The notes under the pieces are model-generated. The model did not search any database and was not told the origin of the DNA. It saw only the letters and a list, made by a program, of their open reading frames with translations. Below are positions 46,724 through 56,667 of a stretch of DNA of 64,000 nucleotides, piece after piece (position 1 is the first letter of the stretch; every line of letters starts with the position of its first letter). Origin of the DNA: Oceanobacillus kimchii X50 (GTDB taxonomy: Bacteria > Bacillota > Bacilli > Bacillales > Amphibacillaceae); the NCBI RefSeq assembly GCF_000340475.1, contig NZ_CM001792.1:1944659-2008658 (forward strand), read 5' to 3'. The translations under genes were made by a program, and so were the position numbers.

Positions 46724-47824
46724 TTATATAAGTGATTTACGAACAGTAATAGATATGCCTTTCCAAGTATGAGCTTGTACAGTAGCTCCTTTCCCTTGCA
46801 CACTGATCCACCCTAATCCCGGGAATACAATATCCATTTTCTCATCATTTAACTTAAACGTTTTGCCCACAAATTCAGGTAAGTTATTAATGGATTCAGC
46901 ATGAGGCGGAGACAATAACTCTCCCAAATGATCTTTATACAGCTGATCTGCTTTTTCTAATTTCGTCCGGTGAATGGATAACTCGTTGGAGAAATAACAT
47001 ACGAACGACTGCTTATCACCTTTTAGAAAATCTAAACGAGCTAATCCGCCAATGAATAATGTTTGTTGATCCTGTAATTGATACACTCTTGCTTTAATTT
47101 CTTTTCTAGGTGTGATTGTCTTTATATCTTTATCTGAAATGTAATGAGCCATTTGCTGTTTATTTACAATTCCCGGCGTGTCCACTAAAACATTATGATC
47201 ATCCAAAGGTATTTCAATAAAACCTAATGTTGTACCAGGAAAATAAGAAGTAGTGATTGCATTTACTTCCCCTGTTGATTGTTCAATCAATTTATTGATA
47301 AATGTAGACTTACCAACATTTGTGGTGCCAACAATAAATACATCCTCTTTATCTCTATATGCCTCGATTAATTGTTTTAACGAATCTATCCCAGTTCCTT
47401 TTATTGAAGAAATAAAAGCAATATCCTTTACCTTTATTCCTAACTGACTAGCTTCTCGTTGCAACCAACTTTTCAATTTATTTACATTTGTTGACTTTGG
47501 AAGTAAATCTAATTTGTTACCAACAAGAAGAATTGGATTGTCACCCGTTATTCTAGGTAAACTTTTTAATAATGTTCCATCCACATCAAAAATATCGATA
47601 ATGTGCACGATTAGACCGTCAGTATCACGAATAGAACTTACCATTTGTAGAAAATCATCATCAGATATATTAACATCTTGAATTTCGTTATAATGTTTTA
47701 AACGAAAACAACGTTTACACAATACTATTTCCTTATTTAAAGAACTTTGTGGTGCGTAACCAGCTTCTGACGGATCAGAAGTTTGAATTTCTACTCCACA
47801 ACCTTGGCAAATCAATTGCTCCAA
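46724..47824 (-). CDS. yqeH: Circularly permuted ribosome-biogenesis GTPase YqeH
   Basis: GTPase needed for 30S assembly. A zinc-finger with CQGCG (about residues 6-10) and CKRC (about 36-39) precedes a permuted G domain: G4 VGNKLDLLP (about 101-109), G5 SSIKGTG, G1 GTTNVGKST (about 165-173), G3 DTPGI (about 213-217). 366 residues matches the family. The start is TTG 47824 with GGGAGGA upstream. It follows yqeG within a few bases. Confidence 0.96.
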   Translation of the reverse strand: MEQLICQGCGVEIQTSDPSEAGYAPQSSLNKEIVLCKRCFRLKHYNEIQDVNISDDDFLQMVSSIRDTDGLIVHIIDIFDVDGTLLKSLPRITGDNPILLVGNKLDLLPKSTNVNKLKSWLQREASQLGIKVKDIAFISSIKGTGIDSLKQLIEAYRDKEDVFIVGTTNVGKSTFINKLIEQSTGEVNAITTSYFPGTTLGFIEIPLDDHNVLVDTPGIVNKQQMAHYISDKDIKTITPRKEIKARVYQLQDQQTLFIGGLARLDFLKGDKQSFVCYFSNELSIHRTKLEKADQLYKDHLGELLSPPHAESINNLPEFVGKTFKLNDEKMDIVFPGLGWISVQGKGATVQAHTWKGISITVRKSLI

Positions 47825-47826
47825 AA

Positions 47827-48348
47827 TTATTCCTCCCAGCTAATTTTTCCTTTACGACGCATATAATTTAGAATTCTGCGTTCAATCGTACGGTTTATTC
47901 TTGTAATTTTACCATCTGTCTCTACAATAGGAACAACTAAAACAGTGTAGAATCCTGCAAAGTTTCCTCCTAAAACATCTGTTAAGAGTTGATCTCCAAC
48001 AACTACAATTTCTTCCTTAGATAATTCCATTTCTTTAGCCACAGTCTTAAATGCTTTGCTTAATGGCTTTCTTGCACTATAAACAAATGGCGTTTCTAAT
48101 GGCTCAGAAAATACTTGCACTCGTTCTTGGTTATTATTTGAAATTATCGTTACTTTAATATCATTTTCACGCATTTCTTGAAACCATCTGATAATCTCAG
48201 GAGTAGCATCCTTAACATCCCAAGCAACTAAGGTATTGTCTAAATCCGTTATAATTCCTTTAATACCACGTTCTTTTAACGTTGTCGGTTGCAAGTCAAA
48301 TATACTTTTCACGTGTTCATTTGGTAAAAATCTAGATAACATCTTCAC
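47827..48348 (-). CDS. yqeG: HAD-superfamily phosphatase YqeG
   Basis: 173-residue HAD subfamily IIIA phosphatase. Catalytic motif I DLDNTLVAWD lies at about residues 35-44, motif II TIISNNNQ at about 72-79, the lysine in ARKPLSKAF, and motif III GDQLLTDVLGGN at about 117-128. The substrate is unproven (phosphatidylglycerophosphate is proposed for relatives). It is the first gene of the yqeG-yqeH-aroE-yhbY-nadD-yqeK-rsfS-yqeM cluster. Confidence 0.94.
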   Translation of the reverse strand: MKMLSRFLPNEHVKSIFDLQPTTLKERGIKGIITDLDNTLVAWDVKDATPEIIRWFQEMRENDIKVTIISNNNQERVQVFSEPLETPFVYSARKPLSKAFKTVAKEMELSKEEIVVVGDQLLTDVLGGNFAGFYTVLVVPIVETDGKITRINRTIERRILNYMRRKGKISWEE

Positions 48349-48534
48349 ACCTCATGTTCTTCCATCTTATCACTAATGCAATATCTCATTATAACTAATC
48401 CTATTACATCTTACTAGGTTTTTTAAAGCAATAACCATAAAAACAATAATTCTATGCAAATTGATGAAATTTCATTCCTAAATTATCAATATTATCTGAA
48501 GAATCGTTCGACAAATTATTACTAATATCGATTC

Positions 48535-48634
48535 TGTGGATAACTTTACTAACATTATAAAAGTTTATATAACGTATATTACAGAAGTTATTGATCTCTT
48601 TATACACAAGTTATCTACAAGCTAATGTAGATAA
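48535..48634. promoter_or_regulatory. Cluster of DnaA boxes upstream of sda
   Basis: A perfect box TTATCCACA is on the minus strand at 48535-48543. TTATACACA is at 48600-48608, and two TTATCTACA boxes stand face to face at 48611-48619 (plus) and 48626-48634 (minus), forming a 10-bp inverted repeat (48610-48635). In B. subtilis DnaA controls sda directly through upstream boxes, linking replication state to sporulation. Outside these boxes the 48349-48715 gap shows only AT-rich sequence. Confidence 0.75.
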
Positions 48635-48642
48635 CTTCAACC

Positions 48643-48671
48643 TTGTCCAACATTAAATTACGTGTTAAATT
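48643..48671 (+). promoter_or_regulatory. Possible SigA promoter for sda
   Basis: TTGTCC (48643-48648), 17 nt, TAAATT (48666-48671), directly after the DnaA boxes and about 45 bp before the sda start. Confidence 0.45.
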
Positions 48672-48715
48672 ATTAATATCTTAAAGACAGATGAAGGGTA
48701 GGAGGAGGCTGTATT

Positions 48716-48856
48716 ATGGAAAATTTATCGGATGAATTACTGCTTGAATCCTATTATACAGCATGCGAATTACAGTTAAGTCCTGACTTTCTTTCTTTAT
48801 TTGAAGAGGAAATTCATAAACGTTGTCTTTCTCACAAAATCAAAAATACTGTTTAA
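48716..48856 (+). CDS. sda: Sporulation checkpoint inhibitor Sda
   Basis: A 46-residue helical hairpin protein that inhibits the sporulation kinase KinA when replication is perturbed. Hand-translated from ATG 48716 to TAA 48854-48856: it reads ENLSDELLLESYYTACELQ, then LSPDFLSLFEEEIHKRCLS, closely following the B. subtilis Sda pattern KLSDELLIESYFKATE...FIELIENEIKRRSLGH. GGAGGAGG lies about 9 nt before ATG. It lies next to yqeG, as in B. subtilis, with a DnaA-box cluster upstream and a terminator downstream. Confidence 0.93.
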   Translation: MENLSDELLLESYYTACELQLSPDFLSLFEEEIHKRCLSHKIKNTV

Positions 48857-48877
48857 TTTTGTCTAAAATAAGCAAGC

Positions 48878-48913
48878 GATCTTCAAATTTTCCATTTGAA
48901 GGTCCTTTTTTTT
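48878..48913 (+). terminator. Intrinsic terminator after sda
   Basis: GATCTTCAAAT and ATTTGAAGGTC form an 11-bp stem (one T-G pair) with a 5-nt loop, followed by CTTTTTTTT. Confidence 0.92.
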
Positions 48914-48929
48914 GACTTTTTTTTGAAAT

Positions 48930-48959
48930 TTGATGGTGTTTTTTCCTATTTAATATAAA
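48930..48959 (+). promoter_or_regulatory. Possible promoter for the mrp operon
   Basis: TTGATG (48930-48935), 18 nt, TATAAA (48954-48959). The 240-bp leader to mrpA (48960-49199) contains no ORF and a few short A/T-rich repeats; another TATACT lies near 49015 without a good -35. Confidence 0.35.
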
Positions 48960-49199
48960 GATTTAATGCTAGAGTTTTTGCATACTTTATACATGCATGC
49001 ACCTCTCTTATAGGTTATACTGTTAAATAGTTCAGCATCTATATAGTTATCACACCGACGGTATTGTATGTAATCTAACTACAAGGAATTATTATTTCAG
49101 TATGGATGATTTCTTTCCATTGTGGAATCTTAACTAACAACAAAAGACAACTAAATAAAATTTTATGCTCTTTATGTATAGAAAAAGGAGGAATTATCT

Positions 49200-51617
49200 T
49201 TGACAGTTTTACATTGGGCTACTCTATCCCCCTTTTTGATAGCCATTCTTATTCCATTTTTGTATAAATATGTAAGGAAAGTGCATACTGGCTGGTTTGT
49301 TTTACTCTTACCTCTTACGTTATTTATCTATTTTCTTTCGTTTCTACCGAGTACTAGAGAAGGAAATGTAATTTTTGAACATCTTGCCTGGGTACCTTCA
49401 CTTGGTATCAACTTTAATTTATACATAGATGGCCTTAGTCTATTATTTGCTTTGTTGATTACTGGAATTGGTACGCTAGTTGTACTTTATTCCATATATT
49501 ACCTTTCCGACATTAAAGAGAAGCTGAACAACTTTTATGTATATCTCTTAATGTTTATGGGAGCAATGTTAGGAGTCGTTTTATCCGATAACCTTATAGT
49601 TATCTATGTGTTTTGGGAAGTAACAAGTATTGCTTCGTCCTTGTTAATTAGTTATTGGTATGGTAGAGAAAAATCAATATACGGTGCTCAAAAATCAATG
49701 TTTATCACTGTATTTGGTGGATTATCGATGCTCGGGGGCTTTTCCATTTTATATGTAATCGCTGGAACATTCAGTATTCGTGAATTAATTGCAAATGCGG
49801 ATATTGTGATGGCTAGTTCGTTATTTTTACCTGCAATGATTCTTGTATTATTAGGTGCATTTACTAAATCTGCTCAGTTCCCTTTTCATATCTGGCTACC
49901 TGATGCGATGGAAGCTCCAACTCCGGTTAGTGCTTACCTTCACTCAGCTACAATGGTAAAAGCGGGGATATACCTGGTTGCTCGACTAACAGGTGTGTTT
50001 GGTGGGAGCCCAGAGTGGTTCTGGATAATTACAATCGCTGGACTAACAACATTGACATGGGGATCCATATCCGCTGTTCGTCAAAAAGATCTAAAAGGTA
50101 TATTAGCTTTTTCAACAATTAGTCAATTAGGGTTAATTATGAGCTTACTCGGTGTCGGCTCTGCTGCATTCTATTTCCAAGATGGAGATAATGCATTGTA
50201 TACTACCGCTATTTTAGCAGCAGTATTTCACCTAATTAACCATGCTACCTTCAAAGGAAGCTTATTTATGGCTGTAGGAATTATTGATCATGAAACTGGT
50301 ACGAGAGATATACGAAATCTAGGCGGTTTAATGACGATTATGCCTATTACAGCAACGGTTTCTCTGGTAGGACTGGCTTCAATGGCTGGATTACCGCCAT
50401 TCAATGGATTCTTAAGTAAAGAATTGTTCTTTACTGGAATGTTGAACGCAACAGAATACGGTATTTTCAACCTAGAAACTATAGGTTATATCATACCTAT
50501 TGTCGCATGGGTGGCTAGTGTGTTTACTTTCTTATACTGTATGATTATGTTCTTCCGCACATTTACAGGTAAATTTGATGGAAGCAAACTAAAAGTTGAC
50601 CATGTTCATGAAGCTCCTATTGGAATGTTAGTAAGTCCTGTTATTTTAGGAATTTTAGTTATTTTCTTTGGTTTGTTCCCTAATGTATTAGCATATTCGC
50701 TGATTGAGCCAGCAATGGCTGGAATCTTGCCAGGAATTTTAAATCCGGGTGAATTTTTCAATGTTCACATTAGTCATTGGCATGGATTTATACCAGAACT
50801 CTTTATGACAATTGGTGTAATAGTTCTTGGAGCTCTTTTATACCTAACAATGAGTAAATGGCAAAAAACAGCTTTTTACCTTGGCGAAAGAGACATATTT
50901 AATTATGCCTATGACTATGGTTATGACGGATTAATCAAGGGATCTCAATGGATAACTCGTATTCAAATGACTGGACGTCTTCGGGACTACTTTATTTATA
51001 TGTGTGGATTTATGATCCTTCTCATAGGATATACGCTGTATAAGTTTGATCTACCTTCGTTAGACTCAATGGAACTTTCACCAATTGATCCATTTGTGTG
51101 GATCGTTGCTATCGTGTTTATAGGTTCTGTTATTGCAGTACCATTTATTAATAACCGCCTTGGTTTAATTATAACCACAGGAGTAACTGGTTTTATAGTA
51201 GCTCTATTTTTCGTCGTTTTCCGTGCTCCAGATCTCGCACTAACACAATTACTTGTTGAGACTGTAACAGTTATCCTATTCATGCTTGCTTTTTACCACT
51301 TACCTAAGTTGAAAAAAGAAAAAACAAGCAAAGGAATACATGCGATAAAACTAATTATTTCGATTTCATTTGGAGTAATGGTTACCGTTGTATCGTTAAG
51401 TGCTTTTTCAATGGGAAGTACGGCTGGATTTCCTTCTATTTCCGAGTATTTCACAGAATTCTCAAAAGAACTTGCTGGAGGATATAATATCGTAAATGTA
51501 ATTTTGGTTGATTTTCGTGGTCTAGATACGATGTTAGAAATTCTAGTTGTAGCTATAGCTGTGATATCAATAATTAGCCTTATTAAACTCCGTTTCAAAG
51601 GGAGTGAAGATGTATGA
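49200..51617 (+). CDS. mrpA: Na+/H+ antiporter subunit MrpA
   Basis: Largest subunit of the hetero-oligomeric Mrp antiporter, related to complex I subunit NuoL. About 20 membrane helices. The core proton_antipo_M domain (about residues 125-400) contains [45 protein letters not shown] and [27 protein letters not shown]. The C-terminal part (about 640-800) adds the MrpB-like region with [23 protein letters not shown]. 805 residues. The start is TTG 49200 with AAGGAGG at 8-10 nt. The stop overlaps mrpB (ATGA). Confidence 0.97.
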   Translation: MTVLHWATLSPFLIAILIPFLYKYVRKVHTGWFVLLLPLTLFIYFLSFLPSTREGNVIFEHLAWVPSLGINFNLYIDGLSLLFALLITGIGTLVVLYSIYYLSDIKEKLNNFYVYLLMFMGAMLGVVLSDNLIVIYVFWEVTSIASSLLISYWYGREKSIYGAQKSMFITVFGGLSMLGGFSILYVIAGTFSIRELIANADIVMASSLFLPAMILVLLGAFTKSAQFPFHIWLPDAMEAPTPVSAYLHSATMVKAGIYLVARLTGVFGGSPEWFWIITIAGLTTLTWGSISAVRQKDLKGILAFSTISQLGLIMSLLGVGSAAFYFQDGDNALYTTAILAAVFHLINHATFKGSLFMAVGIIDHETGTRDIRNLGGLMTIMPITATVSLVGLASMAGLPPFNGFLSKELFFTGMLNATEYGIFNLETIGYIIPIVAWVASVFTFLYCMIMFFRTFTGKFDGSKLKVDHVHEAPIGMLVSPVILGILVIFFGLFPNVLAYSLIEPAMAGILPGILNPGEFFNVHISHWHGFIPELFMTIGVIVLGALLYLTMSKWQKTAFYLGERDIFNYAYDYGYDGLIKGSQWITRIQMTGRLRDYFIYMCGFMILLIGYTLYKFDLPSLDSMELSPIDPFVWIVAIVFIGSVIAVPFINNRLGLIITTGVTGFIVALFFVVFRAPDLALTQLLVETVTVILFMLAFYHLPKLKKEKTSKGIHAIKLIISISFGVMVTVVSLSAFSMGSTAGFPSISEYFTEFSKELAGGYNIVNVILVDFRGLDTMLEILVVAIAVISIISLIKLRFKGSEDV

Positions 51618-52048
51618 AACAAGTAAAACCGAATGATGTTATGTTACAGACATTTGCTCGTATGTTAATTTTTATAATACTAGCCTTCTCCATCTATTTA
51701 CTATTAGCAGGACATAATAATCCTGGAGGAGGATTTATAGGTGGTTTAATGACCGCCAGTGCCATTTTAATTCTGTATTTAGCATTTGATATGAAAACAA
51801 TTCGTAAATCAATACCACTAGATTTTGTTAAAATTATTGGTATTGGACTACTATTTGCAAGTTTAACCGGTGTGGTATCCATGCTTTTTGGATTTCCATA
51901 TCTAACTCAATTCTTTGACTATTTTCATATTCCTCTTTTAGGGGAAGTAGAATTAACTACTGCACTACCATTTGATTTAGGTGTTTACTTTGTTATTGTG
52001 GGTAGTGCATTAACGATAATATTAACAATCGCGGAGGATGATAAATAA
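51614..52048 (+). CDS. mrpB: Na+/H+ antiporter subunit MrpB
   Basis: 144-residue membrane subunit. MrpB domain with four helices and the conserved [27 protein letters not shown] (about residues 33-59). ATG 51614 overlaps the mrpA stop by 4 nt and the end overlaps mrpC by one base (TAATG), so translation is coupled along the operon. Confidence 0.96.
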   Translation: MKQVKPNDVMLQTFARMLIFIILAFSIYLLLAGHNNPGGGFIGGLMTASAILILYLAFDMKTIRKSIPLDFVKIIGIGLLFASLTGVVSMLFGFPYLTQFFDYFHIPLLGEVELTTALPFDLGVYFVIVGSALTIILTIAEDDK

Positions 52049-52386
52049 TGGAACTATTGATGTCAATCATCATTGGAATAGTATTCAGTGTCAGTATCTA
52101 TTTATTCATGTCCAGAAGTCTACTCCGTGTAGCTGTTGCAAGTGTAATACTTTCACATGGTGTACACTTACTTCTTCTAACCATGTCTGGATTACAAAGA
52201 GGTATTGCACCAATTTTGAGTTTTGAATCTGATGCATACGCAGATGCCCTTCCACAAGCATTAGTACTAACAGCAATTGTTATTAGTTTTGCAGTAACTT
52301 CTCTATTGCTTGTTATGGCATATCGCACATATAAAGTGCATCAAACGGATGATCTAGAAGAGTTAAGGGGTTCTGCTGATGAGTAA
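52048..52386 (+). CDS. mrpC: Na+/H+ antiporter subunit MrpC (NuoK-like)
   Basis: 112 residues with three membrane helices. The middle contains ILSHGVHLLLLTMSG and DALPQALVLTAIVISFAVTSLLLV (about residues 70-93), the NuoK-like signature with the conserved PQALVLTAIVI. TAATG overlap with mrpB; the end overlaps mrpD by 8 nt. Confidence 0.96.
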   Translation: MELLMSIIIGIVFSVSIYLFMSRSLLRVAVASVILSHGVHLLLLTMSGLQRGIAPILSFESDAYADALPQALVLTAIVISFAVTSLLLVMAYRTYKVHQTDDLEELRGSADE

Positions 52387-53863
52387 TTTAGTTATTTTGC
52401 CGATTATAATACCATTTATAATCGGTGCTATATTATTAATGTTTGCAAAGCACCATAAAGTACAGCGTATAATTAGTGGTATTTCCATGATTATATTATT
52501 AGCTCTAGCTATATATCTTGCTATTTATGCATACCAACATGGTACTCTAGTGTTAGAATTAGGTAATTGGAGTGCACCTTTCGGTATTGTGCTAGTTGCT
52601 GACTTACTGTCGACGTTTATGGTATTACTTGCTACCCTTGTTGGAGCAGTATGTTTATTCTTTGCTTTTAAAACAATAAATTCGGATAGGGAAAAGTATT
52701 ATTTCTATCCACTATATTTCTTCTTATTAATCGGTGTAAATGGAGCATTTTTAACCGGTGATTTATTTAATCTATTTGTATTTTTTGAGGTAATGTTAAT
52801 CGCCTCATACGGATTAATTGTCCATGGTGGTACAGGCTACCAGTTAAGAGAATCATTTAAGTATGTAATTATAAATGTTTTTGCTTCAGGGTTATTTATA
52901 GTAGCAATTGCATGGATATACTCTATCACTGGTACAATGAATATGGCTCATATAGGAGAAAGAGTTGCAGAGCTTGACCAAGCAGGTGCATTAAATGTAG
53001 TAGCTGTCCTCTTATTTATTGTATTTGCATCAAAAGGTGCCCTCTTCCCACTTTACTTTTGGTTGCCAAAATCTTATTTTGGTCCTCCAGCTGCAATTGC
53101 GGCATTATTTGGTGGATTACTAACTAAGGTTGGGATATACGCAATCATCCGTACCTTTACAGTTATATTCAACCATGATCCTGGATTCACTCATAAAGGA
53201 ATTATCGTTACCATCGCTGGTTTCACAATGTTATTTGGTGTATTAGGAGCTGTGTCACAATTTGATTTTAAACGTATCCTCTCCTACCATATTATTAGCC
53301 AGGTTGGGTATATGGTTATGGGACTTGGAATCTTCACACCATTAGCTATGGCAGGTGCTATCTATTATATAGCACACCATATGATTGTAAAAACGGCATT
53401 ATTCTTATTTGCTGGTGTGACGGAGAAAATAACAGGAACAACAGATTTAAAGAAAATGGGAGGACTACTTGGAAGTCATCCTGCCCTAGCCTGGATGTTC
53501 TTTATTACCGCTGTCTCATTAGCTGGTATACCTCCATTAAGTGGATTCTTCAGTAAATTCCCGATTATCTTGGCAGGTTTCGAAGAAGGTCAATATGTGA
53601 TTTCTGGAGTAGCATTACTTGTAGGTTTATTAACACTATTTTCGATGATGAAAATATTCAGTTATGCCTTCTGGGGTAAGCAAAAACATACAGAAGAACA
53701 AGCGAATATTCCTATCGGTAAATTATTGTTGCCAGTGGTACCATTAGTTGTATTAACGATAATTTTAGGTTTTGCAGCTGAACCAATCTTCACTTACTCC
53801 TTAGATGTTGCTGAACAGATTATGGATCCTTCAAATTATATTGAATCTGTCCTTAAGGAGTAG
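52379..53863 (+). CDS. mrpD: Na+/H+ antiporter subunit MrpD (NuoN/M-like)
   Basis: 494-residue polytopic antiporter core subunit. NuoM/N-like features: GDLFNLFVFFEVMLIASYGLIVHGG (about residues 121-145; Glu in FFEV is the expected transport residue), KGALFPLYFWLPKSYFGPPAAIAALFGGLLTKVGIYAI (about 219-256) and LSYHIISQVGYMVMGLG. About 14 helices. GGGG-type SD lies in the mrpC end. Confidence 0.97.
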   Translation: MSNLVILPIIIPFIIGAILLMFAKHHKVQRIISGISMIILLALAIYLAIYAYQHGTLVLELGNWSAPFGIVLVADLLSTFMVLLATLVGAVCLFFAFKTINSDREKYYFYPLYFFLLIGVNGAFLTGDLFNLFVFFEVMLIASYGLIVHGGTGYQLRESFKYVIINVFASGLFIVAIAWIYSITGTMNMAHIGERVAELDQAGALNVVAVLLFIVFASKGALFPLYFWLPKSYFGPPAAIAALFGGLLTKVGIYAIIRTFTVIFNHDPGFTHKGIIVTIAGFTMLFGVLGAVSQFDFKRILSYHIISQVGYMVMGLGIFTPLAMAGAIYYIAHHMIVKTALFLFAGVTEKITGTTDLKKMGGLLGSHPALAWMFFITAVSLAGIPPLSGFFSKFPIILAGFEEGQYVISGVALLVGLLTLFSMMKIFSYAFWGKQKHTEEQANIPIGKLLLPVVPLVVLTIILGFAAEPIFTYSLDVAEQIMDPSNYIESVLKE

Positions 53864-53868
53864 TGACT

Positions 53869-54345
53869 ATGCCTTTTCAAATTTTATTAAATGTATTAAT
53901 TGCATTTTTATGGATGTTTTTACAGAATGATTATACCGCAATTACTTTCGTTCTAGGTTATCTTATTGGAATATTATTGTTGTTTTTCATTCGACGATTT
54001 CTTAAAACCGAATTTTATTTTAAAAGAGTTTGGGCAGCTATTAAATTAATTTTCTTATTTTTAAAAGAGTTAATTAAAGCAAATATCGATGTCGTACGAG
54101 TAGTTCTAAGCCCGAAACTTAACAATAAACCAGGAATCGTTGCTGTTGAAACAAAACTAGATACCGATTTAGAAATTTCCTTGCTTGCAGCTCTAATTAC
54201 TTTAACACCTGGTACCGTTTCAATGGATTTCTCACCAGATAGTAAAACTATATATGTACACTCCATTGATGTTCAAGATCGAGAAGAAGTGATTCGAGAT
54301 GTACAGAATACTTTTGAACGAGCGATTATGGAGGTGACAAAGTAA
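53869..54345 (+). CDS. mrpE: Na+/H+ antiporter subunit MrpE
   Basis: 158-residue subunit with two or three N-terminal helices (about residues 1-55) and a cytoplasmic C-terminus containing ETKLDTDLEISLLAALITLTPGTVSMD (about 95-121), the MNHE family signature. ATG 53869 is chosen because AAGGAG lies about 8 nt upstream; the GTG at 53863 is closer than usual. Confidence 0.95.
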   Translation: MPFQILLNVLIAFLWMFLQNDYTAITFVLGYLIGILLLFFIRRFLKTEFYFKRVWAAIKLIFLFLKELIKANIDVVRVVLSPKLNNKPGIVAVETKLDTDLEISLLAALITLTPGTVSMDFSPDSKTIYVHSIDVQDREEVIRDVQNTFERAIMEVTK

Positions 54346-54623
54346 TGATGAATACAATACTTATGATTGCGTTAGTAATAATGGCAATAACGCTTGCTTT
54401 GTTATTTATACGCGTAATCATTGGTCCTTCCATTCCTGATCGAATTTTAGCTTTAGATGCAATTGGCGTTACACTTGTAGGTTTTATTGGTATCATCATG
54501 ATACAACAAGACACAATCGTTTATTCAGATGTAGTACTTCTGTTAAGCATTTTAGCTTTTGTTGGTACCTTCGCTCTATCAAAATTCTTAGAAAGGGGTG
54601 CTGTTATTGAACGTGGTGATTGA
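54345..54623 (+). CDS. mrpF: Na+/H+ antiporter subunit MrpF
   Basis: 92-residue three-helix subunit. GPSIPDRILALDAIGVTLVGFIGI (about residues 27-50) and the C-terminal VGTFALSKFLERG are typical. TAATG overlap with mrpE. GGAGGTG lies 8 nt upstream. Its end overlaps mrpG. Confidence 0.96.
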   Translation: MMNTILMIALVIMAITLALLFIRVIIGPSIPDRILALDAIGVTLVGFIGIIMIQQDTIVYSDVVLLLSILAFVGTFALSKFLERGAVIERGD

Positions 54624-54966
54624 TACAATCGTAATATTATTGGTAATTATTGGTTTGTTCTTTACCGTTGTTTCCGCAATTGGTGTATTACGTCTGCCTG
54701 ATGTGTATTCCCGTGCACATGCAGCAGGAAAAAGTGCGACACTTGGAGTAATGTCAATTATGTTAGCAGTATTTATTCATTTCTTGTCTCATGGTACAAT
54801 GAATGCAAAAATACTATTAGCAATAATTTTTCTATTTATGACAGCCCCATTAGCAAGTTTAATGATTACACGATCTGCATATCGAACAGGAGTTAAATTA
54901 TCAGATAATACTACTATTAATGACCTTGCGGATATGTATAAAGAAGAAACAAAAGAATCCAATTGA
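54607..54966 (+). CDS. mrpG: Na+/H+ antiporter subunit MrpG
   Basis: PhaG/MnhG family, about 119 residues with three helices. SAIGVLRLPDVYSRAHAAGKSATLGV (about residues 23-48) is the signature. I prefer TTG 54607, which has GGGG at 8 nt, over GTG 54598, which lies inside that SD. Last gene of the mrp operon; its stop lies inside the terminator hairpin. Confidence 0.95.
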   Translation: MNVVIDTIVILLVIIGLFFTVVSAIGVLRLPDVYSRAHAAGKSATLGVMSIMLAVFIHFLSHGTMNAKILLAIIFLFMTAPLASLMITRSAYRTGVKLSDNTTINDLADMYKEETKESN

Positions 54967-54986
54967 TAAAATTGGGTTCTTTTTTC
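54953..54986 (+). terminator. Terminator of the mrp operon
   Basis: AAGAATCCAATT and AATTGGGTTCTT form a 12-bp stem (one T-G pair), 5-nt loop, followed by TTTTT. It overlaps the mrpG stop codon. Confidence 0.9.
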
Positions 54987-55072
54987 TCTATTTTCCAGAT
55001 TAATTAATGTAGGAATTGGAAATATTACTAACAACTCAGATACGATAACTTATAAAATAAGGAGAAATCAAC

Positions 55073-56551
55073 TTGAATACTTATGATCTTATTTCAGCCC
55101 TAAAAATAAAACAACAAATTGGTCAATTACCGAACGTTATTTCTTCCATTTCACACAATTCTCGTCAAGTGACCGATAACTCCTTATTTATTTGTATAAG
55201 TGGTTTTACTGTAGATGGGCATAAATTTGTAACGGAAGCTATAGAAAATGGTGCAACATGTATTGTGGCAGAAAGAGATATTGATATCGATACAAATAAA
55301 GCTGCGTTAATAATTGTTCCAGATACAAATAAAGCCATAGCAACTCTGGCTGCTACCTTTTACAATCACCCTTCTCATGCCTTAACATTATACGGGGTTA
55401 CAGGAACAAATGGAAAAACAACGGTGACAACCATTATTAAGCATTTATTAACACAAAATGGACTTTCTGCTGCCCTAATTGGAACGAACGGTTTCCAGAT
55501 AAATGAAGATATATATTCTAGCAGTAACAATACAACGAGTGACATCTTAACAAATCAACATCTGCTGTATGAGTCAAAAAATCAAGGTGTAACACATGTG
55601 GCAATGGAAGTATCGTCGCATGGATTAGAACAAGGCCGTCTATGGGGAATTGATTTTTCCGTAGCTACCTTTACCAATTTATCTCATGAACATTTGGACT
55701 ATCATGGAAGTATGGAAGAATATGCTGCTACAAAGGTTCAATTATTTAGCTCTCTGTCTATCCAGCCTAATAAACAAAAATTCGCTATATTAAATCGAGA
55801 TGATAGTTGGTACGATTTTTTCCAAAAACGAACCCCTGTACAAATTGTTTCGTATGGAATTCATGAAGAAGCGGATTTCCGAGCTACTGAAATAAAATAT
55901 CATAAAGACGGCACAACATTTGAACTTTTAACACCAGAAGGAAACTATCGAGTACAAACAAAACTTATGGGTGAGTTTAATGTATATAATATTCTAGCAG
56001 CGATCGCCACGGTTTATACAAAAGAATCTATTCCCTTAAAAAAATTAGTTAAATCAATCGAATTCACCCCTAGCCCTCCTGGCAGAATGGAGAAATTAGA
56101 AAATGATGGAGGTAGGCATATATACATCGACTATGCTCATACTCCAGATGCACTAACAAAAGCAATTAATAGTTTACTACCTTTCAAGCAAAACAAATTA
56201 ATTGTCGTCGTAGGTACTGGTGGTGACCGAGATAAAAGTATACGACCGTTACTAGCTATAGCAGCATCAGTAGCAGACTATGTTATTTTAACCATCAATG
56301 ATCCAAGACATGAAGATCCAAATAAGATATTACAAGACCTTGAAAAAGGAATGTTACATCATCAATATGCTTGTATAGCAGATCGTAAACTAGCTATTCG
56401 TGAAGCAATAAATCAATCTTCTCCTGACGATATTATTTTAATTGCTGGGAAAGGAAAAGAACCGTATCAAATAATCAAAAATAAAAAAGTAACTCATAAT
56501 GATGCTACAATTGCACTAGAATGTAGCAAAGAATTATTTCCAAATATATAA
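55073..56551 (+). CDS. MurE-like UDP-MurNAc-tripeptide ligase (stand-alone, unusual specificity motif)
   Basis: A Mur ligase of the MurE class (492 residues), which adds the third amino acid to UDP-MurNAc-dipeptide. All three domains are intact: N-terminal UMAG-binding domain (HNSRQVTDNSLFICISG, about residues 28-44), ATP P-loop GTNGKTT (111-117), the carbamylated lysine position K221 in AATKVQ, NRDD, and DYAHTPDAL in the C-terminal part. The amino-acid motif normally DNPR is NDPR here (409-412), followed by HEDP. It is outside any division/cell-wall cluster, between mrp and sigK, and so may be a second copy. The start is TTG 55073 with AAGGAG upstream. The substrate is uncertain. Confidence 0.85.
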   Translation: MNTYDLISALKIKQQIGQLPNVISSISHNSRQVTDNSLFICISGFTVDGHKFVTEAIENGATCIVAERDIDIDTNKAALIIVPDTNKAIATLAATFYNHPSHALTLYGVTGTNGKTTVTTIIKHLLTQNGLSAALIGTNGFQINEDIYSSSNNTTSDILTNQHLLYESKNQGVTHVAMEVSSHGLEQGRLWGIDFSVATFTNLSHEHLDYHGSMEEYAATKVQLFSSLSIQPNKQKFAILNRDDSWYDFFQKRTPVQIVSYGIHEEADFRATEIKYHKDGTTFELLTPEGNYRVQTKLMGEFNVYNILAAIATVYTKESIPLKKLVKSIEFTPSPPGRMEKLENDGGRHIYIDYAHTPDALTKAINSLLPFKQNKLIVVVGTGGDRDKSIRPLLAIAASVADYVILTINDPRHEDPNKILQDLEKGMLHHQYACIADRKLAIREAINQSSPDDIILIAGKGKEPYQIIKNKKVTHNDATIALECSKELFPNI

Positions 56552-56619
56552 AATGTATTGATTTTATTTGGACAGACACGATTTCACCTCTACGCTCATA
56601 AAGTGTTACATAGGCTAAT

Positions 56620-56645
56620 ACCTAGCTGTTTTGACACATAAGCTA
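56620..56645 (+). promoter_or_regulatory. Possible sigma-K/sigma-E promoter for sigK
   Basis: AC (56620-56621), 15 nt, then CATAAGCTA (56637-56645), matching the -10 pattern CATANNNTA shared by mother-cell sigma factors. The predicted leader before the SD is only a few bases. Confidence 0.35.
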
Positions 56646-56667
56646 TAGTTTTAGGAGGTGATCGCGT

